Below are positions 15,759 through 23,915 of a stretch of 50,889 nucleotides of DNA, piece by piece. The notes beneath the pieces are model-generated. The model saw nothing but the letters and a program-made list of their open reading frames with translations, searched no databases and was not told where the DNA came from. How positions within the stretch are numbered: position 1 is the stretch's first letter; each line of letters begins with the position of its first letter. Origin of the DNA: an uncultured Bacteroidales bacterium (GTDB lineage: Bacteria > Bacteroidota > Bacteroidia > Bacteroidales > Paludibacteraceae); assembly GCA_900320865.1 (NCBI GenBank), contig ONTT01000014.1, forward strand, positions 1 to 50,889, written 5' to 3'. The position numbers and the translations under genes are program-made.

Positions 15759-17276
15759 ATGGCACAGAGCATCGGGCTTCAACAATCGTTAACGCAGACC
15801 ACAAAGTTAACTCCTGCGCAGATCCAGGTAATTCGAATGATAGAGATCCCCTCTATCGAGTTATCCCAGCGCATCAACGAGGAGTTACAGGAGAATCCGG
15901 CCTTGGAGGAAGGACGGGAGGAGCTAATAGAAGATGAGCGCGTAAAAGGGTTAGAGGAGGATGAGTTCGACGATAACTACATGCCCGAAGACGGTTACGA
16001 CGAGGGACGTCAACGCGACCCGCTGCAGAACGAGGATTTCAACTACGAGCAGTATATCTCGGATGATGAGACGCCGAGTTATATGATGCAGCAGGCCTAC
16101 AGTGCGGCGGATGAAGACCGACGGGAAGTACCTATCATCGGCGGTAGCTCTCTGATCGAGGAACTCAAATCGCAGATCTACCTCACCCATATGACCAAGC
16201 CGCAGCGCCACATCGCAAAATGGGTGCTGGGGAACATAGACGACGACGGCTATCTGAGACGTACGACCGAGCAGTTGGTGGACGATATCATGTTCCAGGA
16301 GCAGCTGACGGTAAGCGACGATGAAATGGAAGATATCGTACGCCAGATCAAGCAGTTCGACCCTCCCGGTATTGCCAGCGCGAACCTGCAAGAGTGTCTG
16401 CTTCGTCAACTAGATGTGAAGATCGAAGAGAACCCCTCCGACAGCCTGCAGTTAGCTAAAGAGATCATCGAGCGTCATTTCGTATCGTTCTCGAAGCATC
16501 ATTTCGATAAGATCATACAACGCCTCGGTTGCACGAACGAGCAGTTCCAAGACGCGGTGCAAGAAATCTTGCACCTGAATCAGAAACCCGCGAACGCTTT
16601 TGTGGGGTCGGTCTACGAGACGCAACGCGAGACTATCATTCCCGATTTCACCATCGAGGAAAGGGATGACGAACTGTTCGTCGTTCTGAACACCGGTGAT
16701 ATACCGGAACTGCACGTCAGTCGCGAGTATAGCGACATGCTCGCCGAATATAGCGCCATGCCGCAAGATAAAGAACTTCGCAAAGCCACTTCGTTCATCA
16801 AACAAAAGATCGACTCGGCCCGACTCTTCATCGATGCCATTAAGCAGCGCAACGAGACACTGATGAAGACGATGACAGCGATTCTGAAATTCCAATACGA
16901 TTTCTTCTTGGACGGCGAGGAGACGAGTCTCAAACCGATGGTGCTGCAAGACATAGCCGATCGCGCCGGATATGATGTATCCACTATATCGCGCGTAAGC
17001 AATAGCAAGTACGTGCAGACGCGCTTTGGCGTGTATCCGCTGAAGTATTTCTTCTCCGAGTCTATGACCAACAGCGAAGGCGATGAGGTTTCAACGCGTG
17101 AGATCAAGAAGATACTGAAAGAATGTGTCGAGGCGGAAGATAAACAAAACCCCTTAACCGACGAGCAGTTGGTAGAGGTGCTGGGCGAGAAAGGCTATCC
17201 TATTGCCCGACGCACCGTAGCTAAATATAGAGACCTTCTGGGTATTCCCGTAGCCCGCATGCGTAAGACCTTATGA
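15759..17276 (+). CDS. rpoN: RNA polymerase sigma-54 factor
   Basis: 505 residues. Region I (GLQQSLTQTTKLTPAQIQVI) contacts activators; an acidic region II follows (EEDEFDDNYMPEDGYDEG). The core-binding and helix-turn-helix regions come next (IADRAGYDVSTISRVSNSKY). The C-terminal RpoN box is seen as ARRTVAKYRDLLGIP, which reads the -24 element. Sigma-54 needs AAA+ enhancer-binding activators; none is in this window. The stop overlaps the next start by ATGA. Confidence 0.95.
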   Translation: MAQSIGLQQSLTQTTKLTPAQIQVIRMIEIPSIELSQRINEELQENPALEEGREELIEDERVKGLEEDEFDDNYMPEDGYDEGRQRDPLQNEDFNYEQYISDDETPSYMMQQAYSAADEDRREVPIIGGSSLIEELKSQIYLTHMTKPQRHIAKWVLGNIDDDGYLRRTTEQLVDDIMFQEQLTVSDDEMEDIVRQIKQFDPPGIASANLQECLLRQLDVKIEENPSDSLQLAKEIIERHFVSFSKHHFDKIIQRLGCTNEQFQDAVQEILHLNQKPANAFVGSVYETQRETIIPDFTIEERDDELFVVLNTGDIPELHVSREYSDMLAEYSAMPQDKELRKATSFIKQKIDSARLFIDAIKQRNETLMKTMTAILKFQYDFFLDGEETSLKPMVLQDIADRAGYDVSTISRVSNSKYVQTRFGVYPLKYFFSESMTNSEGDEVSTREIKKILKECVEAEDKQNPLTDEQLVEVLGEKGYPIARRTVAKYRDLLGIPVARMRKTL

Positions 17277-17914
17277 CCCGGTTGCTGGACATCCTCGCGC
17301 AAGTGATTAGCGTCGTGTGTTACCCGCTTTTCATTCCTACGTACGGCATGGCGCTTTTCTGCTACGCCTACTCGATGCATGTGCAGCCGCTCTCGATCGT
17401 TTGGATACTGATTGCAGTCATAGGTACCCTGTTGCTTACCTGCGCCTTACCGATCTCTGCCATTGCAATCCTCATGAAGCAGGGCAAAGTGAAAGATATT
17501 CAAATTGAGGATGCGCAAGAACGCCGAGTGCCCTATATCTATACGATCTTCGGTTTCGGATGCTGGGCTTATTTCATCATTCATATCCTTCAAGCCCCGT
17601 ATAGTCTTCGTTTCATCAGCATTGGTGCCGTAGTAGCTATCACGTTGGTGGCTCTCATCAACCGTAAATGGAAAATCAGTGCGCACCTGACCGGTTTCGG
17701 TGGACTCTTCGGCGGCCTGATCAGTTACTGTCTCGAGATAGGAGCTATTCCGACCTGGAGTATGCTCTGCGTATGGTTTTTGGGGGCATTAGTCATCATG
17801 TTCGCGCGCTTGCGTCTGAATGCCCACACGGGAGCACAAGTGAGTGCGGGTTGGTTACTGGGTATGGCGTGCACCTGTCTCCCCTATTGTATATATTTGT
17901 TATATGCCGCATAG
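17273..17914 (+). CDS. PAP2-like membrane protein
   Basis: 213 residues with about six hydrophobic segments. The C-terminal half contains KISAHLTGFGGLFGG and ARLRLNAHTGAQVSAGWLLG, which line up with the second and third phosphatase motifs of the PAP2 superfamily (SGH and SRxxxxxHxxxD). The final Asp is replaced by Gln and the first KxxxxxxRP motif is not clear, so catalysis is uncertain. PAP2 enzymes dephosphorylate lipid phosphates such as undecaprenyl pyrophosphate or phosphatidic acid. Translationally coupled to rpoN (ATGA) and overlapping the next gene by 11 bp. Confidence 0.65.
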   Translation: MTRLLDILAQVISVVCYPLFIPTYGMALFCYAYSMHVQPLSIVWILIAVIGTLLLTCALPISAIAILMKQGKVKDIQIEDAQERRVPYIYTIFGFGCWAYFIIHILQAPYSLRFISIGAVVAITLVALINRKWKISAHLTGFGGLFGGLISYCLEIGAIPTWSMLCVWFLGALVIMFARLRLNAHTGAQVSAGWLLGMACTCLPYCIYLLYAA

Positions 17915-18899
17915 AATTCGTACCTATCTCTTCGCGCTTGGCCTGATTTGTACCGCAGCGCTGCAAGCTCAGACACTGAGCGACGAGGCTCGTATCTCGT
18001 TGCTTACCTGTGCGCCGGGAGAAGAACTCTACGCGCGCTTCGGACATACGGCCCTGCGTGTAACGGATCCTGCGCATCACCTCGATGCGGTGTTTAACTA
18101 CGGGGTCTTCGATTTTAACACCGATCATTTTTATTGGAAATTCGTTCGCGGCGAGACCTGGTATGAGTTAGGTGCCTCTCCCTATCGATGGTTTATGCAA
18201 GAATATATCGAAACGAAACGTCCTGTATATGAACAGGTGCTGAACCTCACTGCGGCTCAACGGGACAGTTTATGGAAGGCCTTGCTGGTGAACTATGAGC
18301 CTCAGAATCGCAGTTACCTCTATAACTTCGTTTTCGATAACTGCGCCACACGGCCGTATCACATGCTGATCAAAACCTTAGGCGACTCCATCACATCGAC
18401 TTACACCGGGTGGACGGGTGTCAGTTACCGTGCCTTCATCCGTCATTACACAGGTTGTTTCTCTTGGTCGAATGCAGGTATTAACTTACTCTTCGGTCCC
18501 AAAGCAGACCGTGCGATGAGTGATCAACAGCGTCTCTTCCTGCCGGAAGAACTGATGTATTACCTCGATGCGGCGCAGACAGCCGATAGTACCCCTGTGG
18601 TGTCTCGCGGTACTATTGCTCCGTTTGAGATCGTCTCGACGCCTTGGTACTTCGGCTGGCCGGTCGGACTCTTCCTCTATTTCCTCGCCATAGCCGGCAT
18701 CAGTTCCTATGACCGACGTCGCGGCAAGTGGTCGAAATGGCCGGAGATAGCAGCAGGCAGCGTCTATGGCGTATTGCTGCTAATCGTCTTTTTCCTTACG
18801 TTTTTCTCTTGTCATCCGTTGGTTGGCTTCGGATGGCGATTAATCATTATTCCTGTAACTCATCTATGCGCAAGACTTATCTATATCATTCGCTGGTGA
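17904..18899 (+). CDS. DUF4105 protein, predicted lipoprotein N-acyltransferase Lnb
   Basis: ATG 17904 gives 331 residues with a signal peptide (RTYLFALGLICTAALQAQ). The periplasmic DUF4105 domain (about residues 25-210) carries ARFGHTALRV and FVFDNCATRPYH, the His and Cys expected as catalytic residues. The C-terminal part is hydrophobic (WPVGLFLYFLAIAGI, GVLLLIVFFLTFFS), so it is membrane-bound. As I recall, DUF4105 was shown to include Lnb, which N-acylates the lipoprotein Cys in Bacteroides, which lack Lnt. The substrate would be the many lipoproteins of this organism, including BamD. The C-terminus overlaps the next gene by 34 bp. Confidence 0.75.
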   Translation: MPHRIRTYLFALGLICTAALQAQTLSDEARISLLTCAPGEELYARFGHTALRVTDPAHHLDAVFNYGVFDFNTDHFYWKFVRGETWYELGASPYRWFMQEYIETKRPVYEQVLNLTAAQRDSLWKALLVNYEPQNRSYLYNFVFDNCATRPYHMLIKTLGDSITSTYTGWTGVSYRAFIRHYTGCFSWSNAGINLLFGPKADRAMSDQQRLFLPEELMYYLDAAQTADSTPVVSRGTIAPFEIVSTPWYFGWPVGLFLYFLAIAGISSYDRRRGKWSKWPEIAAGSVYGVLLLIVFFLTFFSCHPLVGFGWRLIIIPVTHLCARLIYIIRW

Positions 18900-20332
18900 T
18901 CAGCCTGCTACTATGGGCCGCAAGTGTTACCGCCGCACCTCGTCTGACGGTAGTAGCCGTCGTGGACGGATTGACGGCAGAGAACCTCAACACCCTTCGT
19001 CCGTACTGGCAGAAAGGCGGTTTGAGAACACTCAGTGAAGAGGCTTTTCAGACCACCGTCTCCTATCCGCATCTTGTCTATGGCGGTAATGAGACCACGG
19101 CTACTTTGGTCACAGGTGCTACCCCCGATCGGCACGGCTATACGATGGACCGCTATTTCCTGCGTCGCGACCGCAGAGTGCATGCGATGTTGGAAGACGA
19201 GAGTATGCGCGGAATTGGTACGTCCATCCGTGTGTCTGCGAATGCCCTACTCTCGCAAACCATGACGGATAAGATGCGACTCCTCTATCCCGAAGCGAAG
19301 ATATACGCAGTTGGTATCCAACCGCAGACGACGGTGCTTTTAGCCGGACATGCCGCGAACGCCTGCTGTTGGTTGGACCCTAACACACGTCAGTGGGTGG
19401 CTACAGCGGCGTACACCGAAGGCTTACCTTCGGCTGCCTACGAACAGAATAAAAGCGGGCGTATTGAGACCCTCGCAGCACGCCAGTGGACCCCTCGCAT
19501 GGATATCTTCGCCTACACGGCTCCTACGGCACAAGAGCGTAAGAAGAGTTTTTCGTATGAAGTAGGTTCTGTATTGAGTAAAGCACCGGAAGCCAATACG
19601 CTGGTCATTGAACTGGCGTTGGCATTGCAAGAGGAACAGCGCTTAGGCATGGATGCCACGCCCGATATGCTGATGCTGCAACTCAATAGTCTCAGCCCGC
19701 AAGCCACTTCGGATCGTATTGCATCGGCGGAACACGAAGACATGTACTTGCGTCTGAACCAAGACTTAGGCTACCTCATGGAGCAACTCGATAAACGAAT
19801 CGGCCATGCGAACTACCAGATCTTGGTAGTAGGTCGTCCTATCTTAGGTCTCGATCCTACGATGCTGAGTGCGATACATATGCCGGAGCAACGTTTCAAT
19901 GCCGACCGGGCAGCAGCCCTGACAGGCACATATCTGATGGCTCTGTATGGTCATGAACGATGGGTGGATGGAGCCTTCGGTCAGTCGGTTTATCTCAACC
20001 GCTCGCTCATCGAACAGAAACGACTCAACCTCGAGACGATACAACGACAGGTAGCTAATTTCTTGATGGATTTCGAGGGCGTGCAGTTAGCGATGCCCAA
20101 CCATGAAGCGGTGCGTTATCCGATGCTGCAGACTACCCTATGCAAGCGTCATACGGGCGATGTAGTCTTCCTGCTCCAACCCGGTTGGCGACTCATGCAG
20201 GACGATAACAAAGAGTTAGACCGGGTGATTGATGAAAACCCTGAGTCACCCCTGCTGTTCTGGACCGGCACACTCCGTCCTATGCCGCAAAATCAACTTA
20301 CTGCAACGGACGTTGCAGAGTTGATATTTTAG
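18866..20332 (+). CDS. PafA-like alkaline-phosphatase-family protein, probably inactive
   Basis: ATG 18866 opens a signal peptide (MRKTYLYHSLVISLLLWAAS) and a 488-residue protein with the PafA/nucleotide-pyrophosphatase layout: LTVVAVVDGLTAENL (first metal Asp) and NETTATLVTGATPDRHGYTM around the nucleophile position. Later, where PafA has D-x-x-x-H, this protein has LNSLSPQATSDR, and where PafA has ADHG it has LVVGRPILG. Most zinc ligands therefore appear to be lost. It is exported to the periplasm and encoded directly after the Lnb-like gene. A binding role is more likely than phosphatase activity. Confidence 0.7.
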   Translation: MRKTYLYHSLVISLLLWAASVTAAPRLTVVAVVDGLTAENLNTLRPYWQKGGLRTLSEEAFQTTVSYPHLVYGGNETTATLVTGATPDRHGYTMDRYFLRRDRRVHAMLEDESMRGIGTSIRVSANALLSQTMTDKMRLLYPEAKIYAVGIQPQTTVLLAGHAANACCWLDPNTRQWVATAAYTEGLPSAAYEQNKSGRIETLAARQWTPRMDIFAYTAPTAQERKKSFSYEVGSVLSKAPEANTLVIELALALQEEQRLGMDATPDMLMLQLNSLSPQATSDRIASAEHEDMYLRLNQDLGYLMEQLDKRIGHANYQILVVGRPILGLDPTMLSAIHMPEQRFNADRAAALTGTYLMALYGHERWVDGAFGQSVYLNRSLIEQKRLNLETIQRQVANFLMDFEGVQLAMPNHEAVRYPMLQTTLCKRHTGDVVFLLQPGWRLMQDDNKELDRVIDENPESPLLFWTGTLRPMPQNQLTATDVAELIF

Positions 20333-20351
20333 ATTTTTGATTTAAAATTTG
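20331..20351. repeat. Short heptamer array upstream of the DUF4494 gene
   Basis: AGATTTT, TGATTTA, AAATTTG in 7-bp register, beginning inside the preceding stop codon and ending six bases before the ATG at 20358. More degenerate than most arrays here. Confidence 0.6.
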
Positions 20352-20357
20352 ATAGAT

Positions 20358-20774
20358 ATGATATTTCACGAGATTAAAGTTCATTATGATCGTCAGACGG
20401 GTGAAGACAACCCGGGCAAAGTAAAAGAAGTGTATCTGATCGACGGAGCAGTTAGTTTTGCCGATGCAGAGAACTGTTTGATGGAGGAGATCAAACCCTT
20501 CATCTTCGGGGATTGTGAAGTACAGAACTGCAAACGCAGCCAGTATTTTGAGGTCTTCCCGAACGAAGGAGGTGCGTACTGGTATAAAGCACGTGTCGAA
20601 ATGATCACAATTGACGGTGAGAAAGAGACCCGTAAGAACGTAGCCATGTTGGTGCAAGCGAACCAGGCCGACGATGCCATCTTCGCCCTCAAGCAAGCCA
20701 TCAAATCGTATGATTGTGAGATCATCTCCATCGCCAAAACGAATATTATGGATATTCTACACGCTGTTCAATAA
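20358..20774 (+). CDS. DUF4494 domain protein
   Basis: ATG 20358 gives 138 residues (MIFHEIKVHYDRQTGEDNPG), matching the Bacteroidota family DUF4494: KVKEVYLIDGAVSFADAE, IFGDCEVQNCKRSQYFEVF, WYKARVEMITIDGEKETRKN. It is cytosolic with no signal. Function unknown. The stop codon shares one base with the next start (TAATG), coupling it to glsA; a link to lipid synthesis is only suggested by position. The in-frame TTG at 20349 lies in the array and is rejected. Confidence 0.75.
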   Translation: MIFHEIKVHYDRQTGEDNPGKVKEVYLIDGAVSFADAENCLMEEIKPFIFGDCEVQNCKRSQYFEVFPNEGGAYWYKARVEMITIDGEKETRKNVAMLVQANQADDAIFALKQAIKSYDCEIISIAKTNIMDILHAVQ

Positions 20775-21613
20775 TGCCGCTACAATTTGACATACGCGCG
20801 ATCCTCCGAACCAAGGCGCCCAAAGCGCATGTGCCGAATTTCGTTATTCGGTATTTGGAGCGTATCACGCATGTCAAACAGATGAATGCATTTTTGCGTA
20901 AGTATCCGGACCTAAAAGGCTATGATTTCATCCGCTTGGTGATCGACGAGGAGTTAGGGTGCTCCGCTACGATCGAAGGTATTGAGAATATCCCGACTGA
21001 CGGTAGACCGGTCATCTTTGCCAGCAATCACCCTCTGGGTGGATTAGACGGAATGATGATTGCACAGATGATCCATGAGAGCCGCTCAGAGCAGCGCGAA
21101 CTCAAAGTGATCGTAAATGAACTGCTTATGTACATGGAGCCGATCAACAGCTTATGGGCTCCGGTCAATAAAGTAGGACGTTTAAGCAAAGAACAGGCCG
21201 TTGCGCAACAACGGATGTGGGAATCCGAGACCGACGTGTTGACCTTCCCCGCCGGGGCATGCAGCCGGCTGCAACGTATTGATGGTCATTGGCAGGTACA
21301 GGACCTGGAATGGCAGAAGAATTTTATTCAGCGTGCCCGCGAATACCACCGCGATATCGTGCCGATCTATTTCGAAGGACGCAACAGTAAGTTCTTCTAT
21401 ACCCTGGCATTACTGCGTAAATGGTTGCATATCAAACTGAATATTGAAATGCTATACCTCGTGGACGAGATGTATGGTGCGCATGGTAAGCATTTCAAAG
21501 TGCACGTGTTACCACCTATTCCGTACACTTCGTTAGACCAAAGTAAAACGCCCAAAGAATGGGCACAACACATAAAAAATGTCGTTTATGAAGCAGATAA
21601 TTCCTCCCGTTGA
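20774..21613 (+). CDS. glsA: Acyltransferase, predicted O-acyltransferase of glycine-lipid synthesis
   Basis: 279 residues of the PlsC-like superfamily. The catalytic H-x-x-x-x-D motif is modified to NHPLGGLDG (residues 91-99), with FPAGACSRLQ and VPIYFEGRNSKFFY as the substrate motifs. This form, paired with a GNAT N-acyltransferase, matches GlsA of Bacteroides, which adds the second acyl chain to N-acyl-glycine to give glycine or serine lipids. The paired gene follows at once with a 35-bp overlap. Confident for acyltransferase, moderately so for the glycine-lipid role. Confidence 0.78.
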   Translation: MPLQFDIRAILRTKAPKAHVPNFVIRYLERITHVKQMNAFLRKYPDLKGYDFIRLVIDEELGCSATIEGIENIPTDGRPVIFASNHPLGGLDGMMIAQMIHESRSEQRELKVIVNELLMYMEPINSLWAPVNKVGRLSKEQAVAQQRMWESETDVLTFPAGACSRLQRIDGHWQVQDLEWQKNFIQRAREYHRDIVPIYFEGRNSKFFYTLALLRKWLHIKLNIEMLYLVDEMYGAHGKHFKVHVLPPIPYTSLDQSKTPKEWAQHIKNVVYEADNSSR

Positions 21614-22517
21614 AACGGCACTATTGCTGCAGGAATTAGAAGGCCATTTATTGCGTCCTTCCAACAAAGCCGGTAACCTCATCTATGACATCACAGCTCA
21701 CGAGTGCCCGAATGTCATGCGTGAGATCGCACGCTTACGTGAGATCAGTTATCGCAACGGAGGCGGAGCGACCGGAGAAGACATGGATATCGACGAAATG
21801 GATACCATGCCTCGTCCGTACCATCAACTCATCGTCTGGGACCCGGAGCACCAACAGATCATCGGTGGTTACCGCTATCTGTTTGGACACGAAGCGGAGA
21901 TCCGTAACGGACAACCGTTCATCACTTCTGCGCACCTCTTCCACTACTCCGAGCGCTTCATTCGCGACTACCTGCCCAATACCATTGAGTTTGGTCGCGC
22001 TTTTGTGCAACCCATGTATCAACAACGTGAACTGGGTGTCAAAGCACTCTTCGCGCTCGATAACATATGGGATGGAATCGGAGCGGTGTTGTATAATCAC
22101 CCTGAGATACATTGGATGATCGGTAAAGTGACCATCTATCCGAATTATAACCCGACGGCACGGGAGTTGATATACGCGTACCTCAATCACTATCACAAAG
22201 GCGAACAGGGACTCTTTGAACCCTATCATCCTTTCCTCTCCCAGCCGCTAAGCAATAGTCCTTTTGTCGGCAATGACCCGCAGGAGAACTATCATATTCT
22301 GCAACTGGCTGTGCGCGAACAAGGGACGGTTATTCCGCCTATGTTCTCCGCCTATCTTAACCTGACTAATGACTTGCAGTTCTTTGGCAATGCCATCAAC
22401 GATGAGTTGGCGAATGTATACGAGACCGGTATAATGGTGAATGTGGATACTGTTTATCCGGAGAAGAAAGAACGGTATATCGCACCCTATGCCAATTGGT
22501 TGCATAATAAAGCATGA
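21579..22517 (+). CDS. glsB: GNAT-type N-acyltransferase, predicted glycine-lipid GlsB
   Basis: 312 residues from ATG 21579; ATG 21588 (MKQIIPPVETALL) is at least as likely. It belongs to the OlsB/GlsB-like acyl-ACP-dependent N-acyltransferases: NVMREIARLREISYRNGGG, MDIDEMDTMPRPYHQLIVWD, IIGGYRYLFGHEA, TIEFGRAFVQPMYQQRELG. In Bacteroides GlsB N-acylates glycine as the first step of glycine-lipid synthesis. Here the O-acyltransferase gene comes first and the two reading frames overlap. The stop overlaps the next start (ATGA). Confidence 0.8.
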   Translation: MSFMKQIIPPVETALLLQELEGHLLRPSNKAGNLIYDITAHECPNVMREIARLREISYRNGGGATGEDMDIDEMDTMPRPYHQLIVWDPEHQQIIGGYRYLFGHEAEIRNGQPFITSAHLFHYSERFIRDYLPNTIEFGRAFVQPMYQQRELGVKALFALDNIWDGIGAVLYNHPEIHWMIGKVTIYPNYNPTARELIYAYLNHYHKGEQGLFEPYHPFLSQPLSNSPFVGNDPQENYHILQLAVREQGTVIPPMFSAYLNLTNDLQFFGNAINDELANVYETGIMVNVDTVYPEKKERYIAPYANWLHNKA

Positions 22518-23884
22518 GCACAGCTATCACCCAACATATTCAAGCCCTGCGCACTGAGTTACCGGAAAACGTAACCCTTGTTTGCGTCAGTAAGTTTCAC
22601 CCCGTAGAAGCCATACGCGAAGCGTACGAAGCCGGAGAACGTCATTTCGGGGAGAGTCGAGTGCAAGAACTGAAGACCAAGATCCCTCAGTTGCCGACCG
22701 ATATTCACTGGCATTTTATCGGTCATCTACAGACGAATAAAGTACGCGACCTGCTGAAGTTACGTCCCTACCTCATCCACTCCGTGGACTCGGAACGACT
22801 GCTGCAAGCCCTTCAGGACGAAGCTGCTAAACTCGGTATCATACAAGATATCCTGCTCGAGGTGCATGTGGCGAAAGAAGAAACCAAATCAGGCTTCACT
22901 CTGGAAGAAATCTCCAATATCCAATATCAGATCTCCAATTACCAGAATATTCATGTTCGGGGCCTGATGTGCATGGCCACCAACACGGACGATGAAGCGG
23001 AGATAAGAAGATGCTTTGATCTAACAGCGCGCGTAGCAAGCGATCTAACAGCGAAGCGGTCTAACAGCGAAGCGGTCTTTCAAGCAAAGCCGGTCTTATC
23101 CATGGGCATGAGCGACGATTTTCGGATTGCTATAGAATGTGGGTCCAACATGGTACGAATTGGTTCTACGATCTTCGGAAACAGAGCCTATCCGACACCC
23201 AAACCGTCTATGCAGACCCTCAAAGCCGTCTTCTTCGATCAAGACGGTGTACTTTTCAACTCGATGCCATTCCATGCGAAATCCTGGGAACTGGCGATGA
23301 CCGAAAATGGTATGCCTTTTTCGGCCGAACAGACCTATCGCAACGAAGGACGAACAGGCGCTTCGGTGATACAAGAGAACTATCGCGCTATACACGGAGT
23401 AGATGCACCGCAAGAAGTGATTGAAGCGGTGTATGCTGCCAAGTCGGACTATTTTAACCGCCTGACAGGAGGTAAACTGCCGGATCTCATTCCCGGTGTA
23501 CGGGAACTGCTGAGTTTCCTGCATCAGCATGGCATCCAGTGTTGGGTAGTAACGGGTTCGGGTCAACGTTCCCTACTGAACAACCTCTGCGCGACTTTCG
23601 AAGGGATTCTACAACCCGATCATATTATCTCAGCCTTTGACGTGCAGCATGGCAAACCGCATCCTGAACCTTACTTAAAGGCATGGGAGCGGTCGGGTTT
23701 TCGTAAAGAGGAGTGTATGGTGGTGGAGAACGCACCTTTGGGCACGCGTGCAGGCAAAGCCGCAGGACTCTTTGTGGCAGCGGTTAACACGGGTCCTCTA
23801 CCCGACTCTGATTTAACAGCCGAAGGAGCGGATCGCGTCTTCCCTACGATGCACGCCCTGCTGGAATGGCTGCAACAAAACTGA
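22514..23884 (+). CDS. Fusion of YggS-type PLP-homeostasis protein and HAD phosphatase
   Basis: 456 residues with two domains. Residues 1-230 are YggS/PLPHP: PLP lysine Lys27 in LVCVSKFHP, FGESRVQEL, WHFIGHLQTNK, IHSVDSERL, MGMSDDFRIAIECGSNMVRIGSTIFG. Residues 236-456 are a HAD hydrolase of the beta-phosphoglucomutase type: FFDQDGVLFNS (Asp242, Asp244), VVTGSGQR, HGKPHPEPY, VVENAPLGTRAGKAAG. YggS proteins hold PLP and set its level; they are normally ~230 residues and alone. No stop or start separates the parts. Two repeat insertions lie in the YggS part (22912-22946 and about 23021-23076). The HAD substrate is unknown. Confidence 0.88.
   Translation: MSTAITQHIQALRTELPENVTLVCVSKFHPVEAIREAYEAGERHFGESRVQELKTKIPQLPTDIHWHFIGHLQTNKVRDLLKLRPYLIHSVDSERLLQALQDEAAKLGIIQDILLEVHVAKEETKSGFTLEEISNIQYQISNYQNIHVRGLMCMATNTDDEAEIRRCFDLTARVASDLTAKRSNSEAVFQAKPVLSMGMSDDFRIAIECGSNMVRIGSTIFGNRAYPTPKPSMQTLKAVFFDQDGVLFNSMPFHAKSWELAMTENGMPFSAEQTYRNEGRTGASVIQENYRAIHGVDAPQEVIEAVYAAKSDYFNRLTGGKLPDLIPGVRELLSFLHQHGIQCWVVTGSGQRSLLNNLCATFEGILQPDHIISAFDVQHGKPHPEPYLKAWERSGFRKEECMVVENAPLGTRAGKAAGLFVAAVNTGPLPDSDLTAEGADRVFPTMHALLEWLQQN
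22912..22946. repeat. In-frame heptamer array in the YggS domain
   Basis: CTCCAAT, ATCCAAT, ATCAGAT, CTCCAAT, TACCAGA in 7-bp register, read as the segment SNIQYQISNYQN before HVRGLMCMAT. The YCCAAT type resembles the arrays at 39273 and 40624. Confidence 0.75.
23021..23076. repeat. In-frame 16-bp repeats in the YggS domain
   Basis: CTAACAGCGAAGCGGT occurs twice in tandem (23045-23060, 23061-23076), with a degenerate first copy at 23021-23036. It enlarges the region between EIRRCFDLTA and PVLSMGMSDD. 16 bp is not a multiple of three, so each copy is read in another frame. Confidence 0.85.
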
Positions 23885-23915
23885 ATAAACAACACCTTAA
23901 ATCTATATCATCCTC

